A DNA stretch of 64,000 nt from Brachybacterium kimchii (GCF_023373525.1 NZ_CP097218.1:4030001-4094000); one strand, 5' to 3'. Positions 17,216-25,204 are shown, numbered from the stretch's first letter. The notes: generated from the letters alone by a model not told the origin. Numbers and translations are program-made.

Positions 17216-19369
17216 ATGTCGGACGAGCAGCACACCGCCCCTTACGCGCGGCGCGACCCTCGCCTGGTGACCCTGGAGGAGGACTCCGGATACCAGGTGC
17301 ACGAACGCATCGGCGCAGGTGGCATGGGCATCGTCTACCGTGCGCACGACGCCGACGGCAACGAGGTCGCCATCAAGCTCCTGCGCCATGACATCGCCGA
17401 CGACCCCCGCGCCCGCGAGCGCCTCGCCCGTGAGGTCAGCGCCCAGCGCCTCGTCCACAACGACAACATCGTGCGCATCCTCGATGCCGAGCTCGAATCG
17501 CCCGACGCATTCGTCGTCACCGAGTTCGTCCCCGGCCCCACCCTCGAGGACGCAGTGCGGAACAACGGCGGCCTGCACCCCGAGCTCGTCCGCGAGCTGG
17601 GCATCGTCCTGTCCGAATCCCTCGACGACATCCACGCCTCCGGCGTCGTCCACCGCGACCTCAAGCCCTCCAACGTGCTGCTGCGCGGCGCACGCACTGA
17701 GGACCTCCTCGGCTACGACCCCGACGGCTACGGCCTCGACCCCGTCATCATCGACTTCGGCATCGCCGTCGCCGCCGAGGAATCCCGCCTCACCTCGACA
17801 GGCCTGGTCATGGGCACCGCCGCGTACCTCGACCCGGAGGTCATGCGCAGCAACCGCACCGGCGAGGCCGGCGACTGGTGGGCACTCGCCGCGATGCTCG
17901 CCTTCGCAGCCACCGGCCGCGAGCCCTACGGCAGCGGGCGCGCCGACCTGGTGCTCCTGCGCGCCGAGCGCGGCGAGATCGACGTTGACGGCGTCCCCGT
18001 CGAGCTCGCCCAGTGGTTCCGCGACGCCCTCCGCTCCGATCCCGCCGACCGCCCCAGCCCCCACGAGCTGCGCGAACGCCTCGACGCCCTCGACCTCGAC
18101 CGCTATGAGGACGCCGGCGCCACCGAGGCGATCACCGCCGGGGGAGCGACAGGCGCTGTGGCCGCGGGCACGTCGGCACGAGGCGCTGGGGACGACGTCG
18201 AGGGCGCGTCCGGAGAACCTTCCGACGAACGGGTCGGCGGAGCAGGGGAGCCCGCGACCGAGATGCTGACCGCAGCCTCCCCGTCGGCCCCCGATGCGAC
18301 CGAGGCCTTCGCCGCCGGACCCGCGGGTTCCGCCGGCTCCCGACCGGCCGGCGACCCGGATCGCACTGAGGCTCTCTCCGCGACCTCGACCCCGGCCGGG
18401 GCCGATCCTGCGACCGAGGTCATCCCCGTCGTCCAGAACCCGACGCGTGCATTCCCCGTCGTGCCCGACGAGGCGCCGGCGAGCCGTGAATCGGCCCAGC
18501 CCACCGAGGCCATCTCGGCCGGGAGCGAGGCCGGGTACGACAGCGTCCGCGGGCCTGTGCGCCGTGAGCCGCCGACGGAGCGCATGGCGCCCGTGGCCGA
18601 TCCGCCGGTGCCCGTTCCGCAGCAGCAGGTGCAGCAGCAGCCCGCGATGCGGCCCTGGGAACCCGCCGCCCAGCAGCCGCAGCAACCGCAGCAGGCCCAG
18701 CAGTTCCCGCCGCAGCAGATGCAGCAGCAGCCCGGCGACGCCCTCGCCGACCCGTACGGCGCGTGGCAGCAGCCGCCGCCCCCGCGGCGCCGCATCATCG
18801 TGTGGATCGGGAACCTGATCCTCGTGGCCCTCGCCGCGATCGCGCCCTACGTCTCGCTCGCGCTCCTGCTGCTCTTCGGCGCGCTCGCCCGCACCTGGGA
18901 GCAGTCGCACCGCACCGTCCTCTCCCGGCGCTCCCGGGGATCGGCGAACGGGGCGGCACGGACCGCCGCCGGATTCGCCGCGCCCTTCCGCTTCGTCCTC
19001 GGCCTCGTCGTCACCGCCCTGCAGGCGCTGTTCCCGCTGATCCTGGGGCTCCTCGTCGGCATGGCCGTCGACGCGGGCTTCGTGCTCCTGCGCGAGGTCC
19101 AGCCGCCCGACGCGGTCGCCTTCGCCGTCGCCATGGCGATCACGGTGCTGCTGGTGTGGGTCGGGATCGGCGCGCGCACCACCCGCGACGGCGCACATCG
19201 GGTCGTCGAGGCCGCGACGCCCGACACCGTGTGGAGCCTGGTCGTGGGCGTGCTGCTCGTGCTCCTGCTCGGCGCGATCGTCTCCGTGGCCGTCGCCCGC
19301 GGAGGCTCCATCGACTACCTGCCCTTCTACAACCTGCCGACGCTGGACCGGATCGCCTTCTGGCGCTGA
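17216..19369 (+). CDS. membrane Ser/Thr protein kinase with phosphothreonine-like repeat linker
   Basis: 717-residue Hanks-type kinase. Catalytic domain at about 24-295: glycine loop IGAGGMGIVYRA, Lys54 (VAIKLL), HRDLKPSN with Asp148, DFG at 181, activation loop SRLTSTGLVMGTAAYLDPE with Thr193 and Thr195. A 160-residue linker carries eight T-E-x-[IFLM]-like motifs (Thr303, 348, 362, 384, 400, 410, 430, 454), then a Gln/Pro-rich stretch at 469-509, then four transmembrane segments at the C-terminus and no extracellular sensor domain. The start at 17216 is preferred over ATGs at 17198 and 17207, because TAGCAT stands seven bases before it, the usual leaderless arrangement. It probably autophosphorylates and docks FHA proteins through the linker. 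Confidence 0.88.
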   Translation: MSDEQHTAPYARRDPRLVTLEEDSGYQVHERIGAGGMGIVYRAHDADGNEVAIKLLRHDIADDPRARERLAREVSAQRLVHNDNIVRILDAELESPDAFVVTEFVPGPTLEDAVRNNGGLHPELVRELGIVLSESLDDIHASGVVHRDLKPSNVLLRGARTEDLLGYDPDGYGLDPVIIDFGIAVAAEESRLTSTGLVMGTAAYLDPEVMRSNRTGEAGDWWALAAMLAFAATGREPYGSGRADLVLLRAERGEIDVDGVPVELAQWFRDALRSDPADRPSPHELRERLDALDLDRYEDAGATEAITAGGATGAVAAGTSARGAGDDVEGASGEPSDERVGGAGEPATEMLTAASPSAPDATEAFAAGPAGSAGSRPAGDPDRTEALSATSTPAGADPATEVIPVVQNPTRAFPVVPDEAPASRESAQPTEAISAGSEAGYDSVRGPVRREPPTERMAPVADPPVPVPQQQVQQQPAMRPWEPAAQQPQQPQQAQQFPPQQMQQQPGDALADPYGAWQQPPPPRRRIIVWIGNLILVALAAIAPYVSLALLLLFGALARTWEQSHRTVLSRRSRGSANGAARTAAGFAAPFRFVLGLVVTALQALFPLILGLLVGMAVDAGFVLLREVQPPDAVAFAVAMAITVLLVWVGIGARTTRDGAHRVVEAATPDTVWSLVVGVLLVLLLGAIVSVAVARGGSIDYLPFYNLPTLDRIAFWR

Positions 19370-19529
19370 GCGCAGCAGCCGGCCGGCGGGCCGACGGTGA
19401 TGGCCGCCACGACCCTCCAGGCACGATCAGGACCCGTCGGTAGACTGCGCGGCGCGTCCGGGATGAGACCGGGCGCGCACGACCCAGACCCGTCGCCCGC
19501 GCGGCGACGAGAAGGATCCGAGGAGGATC

Positions 19530-20303
19530 ATGGCCGCATCGAACGCCCAGGATCGCCGCGAGGCCCAGCGCGAGGCGATCCGCCAGCAGCGCCAGGCGGA
19601 GCTCAAGCGTCAGCGCAACGTCCGCACCGCCGTGATCGCCGCGGTCGTCGTGGTCGTGCTCCTCATCGCAGGCGGCGTCGGCTACCTGATCTGGAACTCG
19701 ACCCGACCCGAGGGCCCCGTCGCGACGCCCCAGGGGATCCCGGAGGGGCAGCCGTACTACTCGCTCGGCGCGCCCGAGGACTCGGGCAAGCCCGTGGTCG
19801 AGCTGCACGTGGACTTCATGTGCCCGATCTGCGGCCAGTTCGAGGAGACCAACGGCAAGGATCTGCGCACCATCATCGACAAGAAGGAAGCGACGGTGCA
19901 CCTCTACACCCGGCGCTTCCTCGACGGGAACTCGACGACGGGTGACTACTCGACGCGCGCTGCGAACGCCGCGGCCTGCGTCTACAACGATGATCCCGAC
20001 AACTTCATGGACTTCCAGACCGCGCTGTTCGACAACCAGCCCGCCGAGGGCAGCGCCGGACTGAGCAACGACCAGCTCGCGGAGTACGCGAAGAAGGCCG
20101 GGGCGAGCGACTCCGTCTCCAGCTGCATCGACAAGAGCACGTACAAGTCGTGGGTGCGGAACGTGGTCGAGCCGGCGGCGAAGAAGGATGCCGACGGCGG
20201 CGGCACGCCGTACGTGAAGGTCGACGACACGGTCCTCGACTCCACCAAGTGGAGCCAGGAGGGCGTGTTCCTCAAGACCGTCGAGGACGCGGCCAAGGGC
20301 TGA
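19530..20303 (+). CDS. membrane-anchored DsbA-like thiol oxidoreductase
   Basis: 257-residue protein: cytosolic Gln/Arg-rich head at 1-32, one membrane segment at about 33-55, then an extracytoplasmic thioredoxin-fold domain of the DsbA/DSBA_2 group. The active site is Cys98-Pro-Ile-Cys101 in FMCPICGQFEE; two more cysteines (near 150 and 192) may form a structural disulfide. It likely forms disulfides in exported proteins. No VKOR or DsbB partner is in the window. A GAGGAGG ribosome site lies before the ATG, and TAGACT (19441) is a possible -10. The protein is followed by a strong hairpin and then tRNA-Thr. Confidence 0.88.
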   Translation: MAASNAQDRREAQREAIRQQRQAELKRQRNVRTAVIAAVVVVVLLIAGGVGYLIWNSTRPEGPVATPQGIPEGQPYYSLGAPEDSGKPVVELHVDFMCPICGQFEETNGKDLRTIIDKKEATVHLYTRRFLDGNSTTGDYSTRAANAAACVYNDDPDNFMDFQTALFDNQPAEGSAGLSNDQLAEYAKKAGASDSVSSCIDKSTYKSWVRNVVEPAAKKDADGGGTPYVKVDDTVLDSTKWSQEGVFLKTVEDAAKG

Positions 20304-20336
20304 GCGCCCTCGGACCTCGCCGATCGCGCCCGACGC

Positions 20337-20373
20337 CTGCGGTCCGGTACCCTTTCGGGGTGCCGGACCGCAG
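20337..20373 (+). terminator. hairpin after DsbA-like gene
   Basis: Sixteen-base-pair stem (20337-20352 with 20358-20373, one G-T pair) and a five-base loop, 34 bases after the DsbA-like stop. The stem contains TACCCT (20348), a sequence often seen as the -10 of stable-RNA promoters, so part of it may also serve the tRNA gene that follows. Confidence 0.7.
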
Positions 20374-20387
20374 TCGTCCGGGCACCC

Positions 20388-20459
20388 GCTGGAGTGGCGC
20401 AACGGTAGCGCACCTGTCTTGTAAACAGGCGGTTGCGAGTTCGAATCTCGTCTCCAGCT
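20388..20459 (+). tRNA. tRNA-Thr (anticodon TGT)
   Basis: Seventy-two-base cloverleaf: acceptor GCTGGAG pairs with CTCCAGC, anticodon stem CCTGT/ACAGG with loop CTTGTAA giving anticodon TGT, T-loop GTTCGAATC, discriminator T, no encoded CCA. The 3' part from 20423 is repeated at 28070-28107; it is the integration site of the element that follows, which rebuilds the tRNA end. Confidence 0.93.
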
Positions 20460-20460
20460 C
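20423..20460 (+). repeat. attachment site repeat, tRNA side (38 bp)
   Basis: Thirty-eight bases from the anticodon stem to just past the tRNA 3' end, identical to 28070-28107. The match breaks at once on both sides (T and A before, C and A; T versus A after). This is the duplicated core of a tRNA-targeted tyrosine-integrase insertion. Confidence 0.93.
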
Positions 20461-20472
20461 TCTGACCAGTCA

Positions 20473-21876
20473 TCACGCCTCGAGCTGTGCCAGCTCCCCG
20501 CCCTCCGTCACCGCTTTCGTCACCGGATTGGTGTCCGGCGTGATGGTGAACAGCTCCTCGAGGACCGACCCGGCGATGTCCGGAGTGGACTGCCAGTCGC
20601 CGTAGACCTTGAGAGTGAAGCTCGGGTCTGTGTGGCCCAGCAGAGCGGCGACCTCGAGAGGGGAGCGGCCCAGGAGTAGGAGCGTGGTCGCGTAGGTGCG
20701 GCGGAACACGTGGGGCGTAGCCCAGGGGAGCCGGACGCTCTCGTGATCGAATGCCTTGCGGAACCTGTTGTGCACGTTGCTCCGGTCGCGGATGGTCCCG
20801 CGCTCAGAGGGGAACACCAGGCCGAGCGTGTTCCATGTCGGCTCGAGCTTCGCTCGTGCCCGATCCGTCGCCTTCGCTTCCCTGAGCATCTTCGCCAGCG
20901 AGGGAGAGATCGGGACGCGGCGCATGCCCGTAGCCGTCTTGGTGTGATCCTGGAGGTACAGCCCCTCGCCGTCCTTCCTTGCGACGGTCGCGGCGACGGT
21001 GACGGCGGGCTGTGCGGCCTCGAGGTGGACGTGCTCCCAGGTGAGTGCCAGAACCTCGCCGATGCGGAGCCCCGTGCCGAACATCAGTCGTGCGATGGGC
21101 AGGAGCATGTTCCGCTGAGCGACCTTGCTCTGCTCGAGGTAGGCGAACAGGCGCTCGAGATCCTCGTGCGAGAGGGCACGCTGGTGATCCTTCGGCACCT
21201 CGAGCGCCTTCCCCTCGGCCTTCGCGGTCTCCTCGGCCTCACGCTGGAGACGCTGGGCTGTCCGCCGGGAGCGCTTGACCTTGCCCAGACGTGCCGCAGG
21301 GTCGGCGACGACGACGCCGTACGTCAGCGCTCGGCGGTAGATCATCCCGACCAGTGACCGTGCTGTGTGTGCGGCTCCGTCGCCGCGTTCGTTCGCGATG
21401 TCCTGTAGCCAATCCTTCAGCTCGCCGTGCGTGATGCTGTCCAGCCGGCGACCGTCGAACCTGTGGCCCTGCGAGAGGAAGTGATTGTCCAGCCCCTCGC
21501 GGTAGATCCGCTGTGTGCCGTCGCTGTAGTCGGCATCGTCGCTGAGCACGTACTCCCGGTGATTGCGTGCGAACGCCGTCCACTCCCTCGGGATGCCCGC
21601 GTACTTCTTCGCCTCGGCCTGTTCCTTCGCCTCGGCTACCAGGTCGGCAACGCGTGCCTCGAGGCCTTGCCTCGCCTTCGTGGGAGTGCTCGCCCTTGGC
21701 CCTTGCACCTGCCGAGTGTCGCCCTCGGCGATGCCTGCTCGAGCGCGGGCCTGGTACACCGTAGCGCCAGGGACGCGGCGCGTGATGGGTCCAGACTCGA
21801 GCTTGACGCCCGTGCCAGAGAAAGCGGTGACGGAGACGTTGCCCGTCTGTGCCGGGGCGAGAGGTGTACGTGCCAT
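20473..21876 (-). CDS. int: tyrosine site-specific integrase
   Basis: 467-residue phage-type tyrosine recombinase that inserts and removes the element at tRNA-Thr. Catalytic residues: Arg in LMFGTGLRIGEVLALTWEHV, His-x-x-Arg in TPHVFRRTYATTLLLLG, and His plus Tyr in LGHTDPSFTLKVYGDW. The N-terminal part includes an SAM-like core-binding domain (KYAGIPREWTAFARNHREYVLSD onwards). MARTPLAPAQTG at 21876 is a common beginning of actinobacterial integrases and is preferred to the ATG at 21912. The stop lies 13 bases from the tRNA-side repeat, and the last codons overlap an arm-like motif (20507-20525). Confidence 0.95.
   Translation of the reverse strand: MARTPLAPAQTGNVSVTAFSGTGVKLESGPITRRVPGATVYQARARAGIAEGDTRQVQGPRASTPTKARQGLEARVADLVAEAKEQAEAKKYAGIPREWTAFARNHREYVLSDDADYSDGTQRIYREGLDNHFLSQGHRFDGRRLDSITHGELKDWLQDIANERGDGAAHTARSLVGMIYRRALTYGVVVADPAARLGKVKRSRRTAQRLQREAEETAKAEGKALEVPKDHQRALSHEDLERLFAYLEQSKVAQRNMLLPIARLMFGTGLRIGEVLALTWEHVHLEAAQPAVTVAATVARKDGEGLYLQDHTKTATGMRRVPISPSLAKMLREAKATDRARAKLEPTWNTLGLVFPSERGTIRDRSNVHNRFRKAFDHESVRLPWATPHVFRRTYATTLLLLGRSPLEVAALLGHTDPSFTLKVYGDWQSTPDIAGSVLEELFTITPDTNPVTKAVTEGGELAQLEA
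20507..20525. repeat. integrase arm-type motif, tRNA side
   Basis: GTCACCGCTTTCGTCACCG, 19 bases, identical to 27944-27962 at the opposite end of the element, and lying inside the integrase 3' coding region. Paired copies of one motif near both attachment repeats are what arm sites for a lambda-type integrase look like. Confidence 0.6.
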
Positions 21877-21891
21877 GTGGGCAACGTACAC

Positions 21892-21904
21892 CAAAGCGGT
21901 GACG
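21892..21904. repeat. inverted copy of arm motif upstream of integrase
   Basis: CAAAGCGGTGACG is the exact reverse complement of CGTCACCGCTTTG at 27955-27967. It lies 16 bases upstream of the chosen integrase start, so integrase may bind here and repress its own promoter. Confidence 0.5.
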
Positions 21905-22157
21905 AGTTGCAAGGTTCAGATACTACGTCTGCCGAGGGCAAGCTCAGGGTAGCGCGCCACAGGAACGCCCCGGGGCATGACCCCTAGATCGCGATTCCCT
22001 ACCCCCCGGCTGGTCTCAGCAACTGTCGGCCTGTACGGGTTCCAGTAGGCCCCTCAGAGCAAAGATTTGGTACCGATCCTGGGGCGTTCCTCTTCGGTGC
22101 CTCCGCATTCGGGAATGTGCGCTCGATCCCGTCGACGGACTGGACTGTGCGCGGGGC

Positions 22158-22179
22158 GTCTGTCCCAGTTGGGACAGAC
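22158..22179. promoter_or_regulatory. perfect 10+2+10 palindrome, operator candidate
   Basis: Arms GTCTGTCCCA and TGGGACAGAC around GT. The 375-base gap 21877-22251 holds no convincing gene; besides this palindrome it contains a CCCCGGGG block near 21970. The inner 16 bases read TGTCC-N6-GGACA, the swapped form of the GGACA-N6-TGTCC core found in the 24377-24541 array. Confidence 0.55.
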
Positions 22180-22251
22180 CGGATGTCTCGATCCACGGCC
22201 GACTTGCTCGCCCCGACGACCGGAGCGATGGACCGTGACGACCAGCCCTGG

Positions 22252-22599
22252 TCACCAATCGGTAGACGTCTTCGGTGTCCGCACCTGCTCTCGGTACGGC
22301 TCTCGCCCCTCGTGTCGGAAAGTGAAGCCCTTGTAGCTCTTCTCGGGCACCAGTCGCTTGCCCGCCTGTGCCTTGGTCACGTAGCCGTGGATCTCCTCGG
22401 CGTCTTCCGCTTCCATGCCCAGCTCGAGGCACCGATCACGGACAAGCACCGGGGCGAACCCTCGCCAGTAGGCCCGGTTCTCCATCAGGTCAGACTTGAG
22501 CTTCGCGACCTCGTTCCACTTGAGGCCAGTGCTGTACCCCGCCGCCCATGAGGCTAGGGCCTTGAGGATCTGATCAATGTCGGCAGGTAGCTTCTCCAT
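22252..22599 (-). CDS. hypothetical protein of the tRNA-Thr element
   Basis: 115 residues starting MEKLPADIDQILKALASWAAGYSTG; I do not recognise it. Mostly helical and charged, no membrane segment, no cysteine pairs. An upstream ATG at 22734 would add 45 residues (MGSRTSLRQLPVETQE...) that look non-coding, so the inner ATG is preferred, although it lacks a strong ribosome site. It is separated by a terminator-like hairpin from the operon upstream and precedes the palindrome and the integrase on the same strand. Confidence 0.55.
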   Translation of the reverse strand: MEKLPADIDQILKALASWAAGYSTGLKWNEVAKLKSDLMENRAYWRGFAPVLVRDRCLELGMEAEDAEEIHGYVTKAQAGKRLVPEKSYKGFTFRHEGREPYREQVRTPKTSTDW

Positions 22600-22774
22600 G
22601 GCCGGACTGTACAGCGCCCCGCGCAGACCTAGGAGAGGTCGAAACAGGTTCACCCCTCCTCGGGTACCCCGGACACTAGTTCTCGTCTCCTGGGTCTCCA
22701 CGGGCAGTTGTCTGAGCGATGTTCTGCTCCCCATTGCAAGCGGAGCGCCTCGAGGGTGCTACGGAAAAGATGAA

Positions 22775-22806
22775 ACCCCCGCCCCGGCGCGATGCCAGGA
22801 CGGGGG
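22775..22806 (-). terminator. intrinsic terminator ending the leftward operon
   Basis: Stem of CCCCCG-C-CC... against GG-A-CGGGGG with two mismatches; on the minus strand it is followed by TTTCATCTTTT. Eighteen bases after the stop at 22824. Confidence 0.65.
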
Positions 22807-22823
22807 CAGATGGTGGGCCAGGC

Positions 22824-23372
22824 TCAGGCGATGTCGAACCTCACCCGGCACTTGAGGGACTCGGCGCGTAGTCCGGTGGGCAGGGTGACGGGGTTCCCTC
22901 CGCTCGCCTGACTGGAGCCAAAGACGCTCACGCTTCCGACAGCGAGATCCACAGAGCCGCACCAAAGGTGCTCATCCCCGGGGGATGCGAGGTGCGTCAG
23001 CGAGGCCGGGAGCCGCTCACCGAGACGAAGAATGTCCCGCGTGAGAGGCTCCAGCGGTTCCCATGCCTCATGCTTCGAGGGGTTGCGATAGCGGACGCCC
23101 TTGAGGGCGAGCACGTACTCCCCGCCCGCCAGAACCTCGACCGGATCGTGCGTGACGGTGACCTCAGAGACGACGATGCGCGGCTTCATCAGCACGGCGG
23201 GCGTGAGATGGGTCCTCGGGTCGAAGACCGCGAGGTCCGCCTCCTCGCCTCCTCCTCCTCGGAGGATCTGCGCGGCGAGGAAGAGGACATCGGCCCGCTG
23301 GTCTTCAGTGAGCACGCCCTCCTCCCATGTGGCGATGGCGGCGAGAGGGGATGCGGTGGTCGTTGCGGTCAT
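22824..23372 (-). CDS. hypothetical protein, last gene of element operon
   Basis: 182 residues, not recognised. The start at 23372 (MTATTTASPLAAIATWEEG) follows GGAGA at a good distance; an upstream ATG at 23423 overlaps the preceding stop and would add 17 residues rich in Thr and Asp. It has an acidic N-terminal half with EDQRADVLFLAAQILRGGGGEE, then a beta-rich part with two cysteines (HLWCGSVDLAVGSVSVFG, SLKCRVRFDIA). No signal peptide or membrane segment. It follows the coiled-coil gene 23414-24100 directly and precedes the terminator, so the two are probably one functional pair. Confidence 0.7.
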   Translation of the reverse strand: MTATTTASPLAAIATWEEGVLTEDQRADVLFLAAQILRGGGGEEADLAVFDPRTHLTPAVLMKPRIVVSEVTVTHDPVEVLAGGEYVLALKGVRYRNPSKHEAWEPLEPLTRDILRLGERLPASLTHLASPGDEHLWCGSVDLAVGSVSVFGSSQASGGNPVTLPTGLRAESLKCRVRFDIA

Positions 23373-23413
23373 GGTGTCTCCGTTCGTGGTGGTGTCGTCG
23401 TGTTCGGTGCCGG

Positions 23414-24100
23414 TCAGCGCCATGCCTGGCCCTCGAGGTAGTCACGCTCGCGCCCCTCGTGAAGGTGACGGCGAACCTCGCCGTCCGTCTGCCGGTACAC
23501 GTTCCCCAGGGCGCGCGATGTATCGACCGGCTGGTAGTCCACGCCGTCAAGGACTGCCTTGACGGACTCATTGCGCCTCCGCTCATCGTCGGTACCGACC
23601 TGGACCTGCGTGCGAGCAAGCGGATCGCACTCGCCGATCACCAGACCCACGCGCCGTGCCTTGCCCATGAGCGAGTTGACGGAGCTGTTCCACTCCTCAG
23701 TGACTGCCTTCAGGGCCTCTGCCGCTCGCAGGATCTCGGCCTCGTGCTTCGCGCGGGCCTCCTGGTACTTCTCCCATGCGACGGGGAGAGCACCGGCCCC
23801 CTGTGCCCCGAACTCGGCGAGGTCGATTGCGGCCACGCTCTGCTCGGCAACAGACTTCACGCGCTCGAGGTGCTCCAGGCGCTCGCGCTTTCGGGGGATG
23901 GTGGTCTCGTCAATCTCGGCGAGGCGCTCGACATCGGCGAGGACTGAGCCAGCGTCGATGTCAGCGAGGATCTGATCCCTCTCCTCCTCGAGCTTGGCCA
24001 CCTCAGCCGCGACAGCGGCGAGGGCGTCCTCAGCTTCGGCGAGGGACAGGTGCGCCGCGTCAGCGGCGCTAGAGGTCTTCGTCTTGGTCTTCGTGGCCAT
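23414..24100 (-). CDS. hypothetical coiled-coil protein of the element
   Basis: 228 residues, not recognised. Residues 18-60 and about 100-150 are long Ala/Glu/Lys-rich helices with heptad-like spacing (EAEDALAAVAAEVAKLEEERDQILADI; ARAKHEAEILRAAEALKAVTEEW), separated by a short turn. The C-terminal third is basic and polar (EVRRHLHEGRERDYLEG). No cysteine pairs or membrane segment except one Cys at about 155. It could be a scaffold- or structural-type protein; nothing identifies it further. It is read from the array-side of the element with two small hairpins in its leader, and its stop overlaps the alternative start of the next gene. Confidence 0.75.
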   Translation of the reverse strand: MATKTKTKTSSAADAAHLSLAEAEDALAAVAAEVAKLEEERDQILADIDAGSVLADVERLAEIDETTIPRKRERLEHLERVKSVAEQSVAAIDLAEFGAQGAGALPVAWEKYQEARAKHEAEILRAAEALKAVTEEWNSSVNSLMGKARRVGLVIGECDPLARTQVQVGTDDERRRNESVKAVLDGVDYQPVDTSRALGNVYRQTDGEVRRHLHEGRERDYLEGQAWR

Positions 24101-24118
24101 GCTGAACCTTTCGTTGGT

Positions 24119-24167
24119 GGGCCGCTTCGCGGCCCCTTGGGTGCACCGAGGAGGAGAGGTCCTCCTC
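24119..24167. other. two hairpins in leader of the coiled-coil gene
   Basis: GGGCCGC-TTC-GCGGCCC (24119-24135) and GAGGAGGA-GAGG-TCCTCCTC (24148-24167) lie 19-67 bases upstream of the minus-strand start at 24100. The second has an anti-ribosome-site-like AGGAGG content. They may attenuate read-through from the operon upstream. The rest of 24168-24376 shows three CCAAGGGG repeats on the minus strand and no gene. Confidence 0.4.
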
Positions 24168-24376
24168 TTCGACTCCTCGGTGCGTTGGGTCTAGAACTCC
24201 GATGGCCGGTAGGCCAGGGAGCCCCTTGGTCTACGGCGGCGAGGACTGGACTCGGCGGGAGGTGGATCTAGACCTAGGCCGTTGGACCCAGGGCCAGGGC
24301 GCACCTACAACCGTTCATCTCCTCGCCGCCCCTTGGATCTATCTGGTGTAGTGATCTGGTAGATGATCTGGTAGGT

Positions 24377-24541
24377 GGACACCCAGATGTCCGGTCCGGA
24401 TAGGACACCCAGGTGTCCGGTCGGTCGTCCCAGATGTCCGGTCCGAGGGCCTCAGACAGGACACCTAGATGTCCGGTCCTGGATAGGACACCCAGATGTC
24501 CGGTCCGAGGGCCTCAGACAGGACACCCAGATGTCCGGTCC
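24377..24541. repeat. iteron-like array of six GGACA-N6-TGTCCGGTCC sites
   Basis: Five full copies start at 24377, 24403, 24459, 24486 and 24521; a sixth (about 24426-24444) has lost its left half. Each is a near-palindrome GGACA-CCCAGA-TGTCC followed by GGTCC. A 62-base unit is tandemly repeated (34 identical bases at 24431 and 24493). AT-richer ATCTGGT direct repeats (24339-24374) flank the array on the left. It begins right after the stop of a winged-helix gene (24548-25204). This is the layout of an iteron origin with its initiator gene, or of a multi-site operator. Confidence 0.75.
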
Positions 24542-24547
24542 GAGGGC

Positions 24548-25204
24548 CTACGTCTCGCCCTCCCACTCCGGCAGGGTGAGCCGGTACTCCGTGGTGTGGT
24601 TGCTCCCGTAGTTGGAACCCCTCTGCACCTCGACCACGTAGCGCTTCCGGATCAGCGCGGCGATGTACCGGCGCACGGTCCGCTCTGTCTTCCCGACGCC
24701 TTGCGCGATCAGGTTCTGCCCCGGTCGGCAGTCGCCCAACGTCGTGTGCGTGCAGTAGGAGAGCATCACGTTGAGACACGCGACCTCCTCGGCGGACAGG
24801 TCCGGTCGGCCCCCTTGGTTGATCGCCTTGAAGAAGGCGAAGAACGCCCGGAGGTCCGGAGTGTCGCCCTCCGGTGGCCGTGGCACCTCCTCCACCTCCG
24901 TCACCATCTCCTCGGTCTCCGGCGCCGGTTGGGGATCAGCCGCCGCACGGGGCCGCAGGAACTCGGGAAGCTCCTGCACTCCCTCCTCGGTCAGCCGGCC
25001 CGGTGTCGTCGTCTTCGTGACGATCGGCTCCTCATGCCCTGCCGGGGCGTACTCCACCACTTCGGTGAACGGCCCCGCCGGAAAAGGGTCGGGGTATGGA
25101 TCCCATGTCCTGTGCGCGGTCCCGGGGGTGTGCACGTTCTCGTCGTACGGAGTCACCCGGCATCGCCTGCCGTCCGAGCTCTCGCAGTCGTAGGTGACCG
25201 TCAT
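24548..25204 (-). CDS. winged-helix protein, candidate replication initiator
   Basis: 218 residues. The C-terminal part, about 135-212, is a winged helix-turn-helix of the HTH_36/replication-protein type (DLSAEEVACLNVMLSYCTHTT, GQNLIAQGVGKTERTVRRYIAALIRKRYVVEVQRG, then a beta wing). The first 110 residues are Pro/Glu/Thr-rich and probably flexible. ATG at 25204 overlaps the stop of the 67-residue gene (ATGA); a GTG-type extension to 25231 is not needed. The stop abuts the iteron-like array, the usual place of the initiator's binding sites. A role in replication initiation is an inference from domain and position. Confidence 0.7.
   Translation of the reverse strand: MTVTYDCESSDGRRCRVTPYDENVHTPGTAHRTWDPYPDPFPAGPFTEVVEYAPAGHEEPIVTKTTTPGRLTEEGVQELPEFLRPRAAADPQPAPETEEMVTEVEEVPRPPEGDTPDLRAFFAFFKAINQGGRPDLSAEEVACLNVMLSYCTHTTLGDCRPGQNLIAQGVGKTERTVRRYIAALIRKRYVVEVQRGSNYGSNHTTEYRLTLPEWEGET

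Noticed and set aside
22016-22432. 138-residue minus-strand reading frame in the integrase-side gap
   Set aside because: It overlaps the better-supported 115-residue gene in another frame, is Arg/Ser-rich as high-GC shadows are, and has no start signal.
24377-24541. CRISPR array
   Set aside because: Repeats are near-palindromic 21-mers with spacers of only about 5-14 bases that are themselves repeated, and no cas gene is near.
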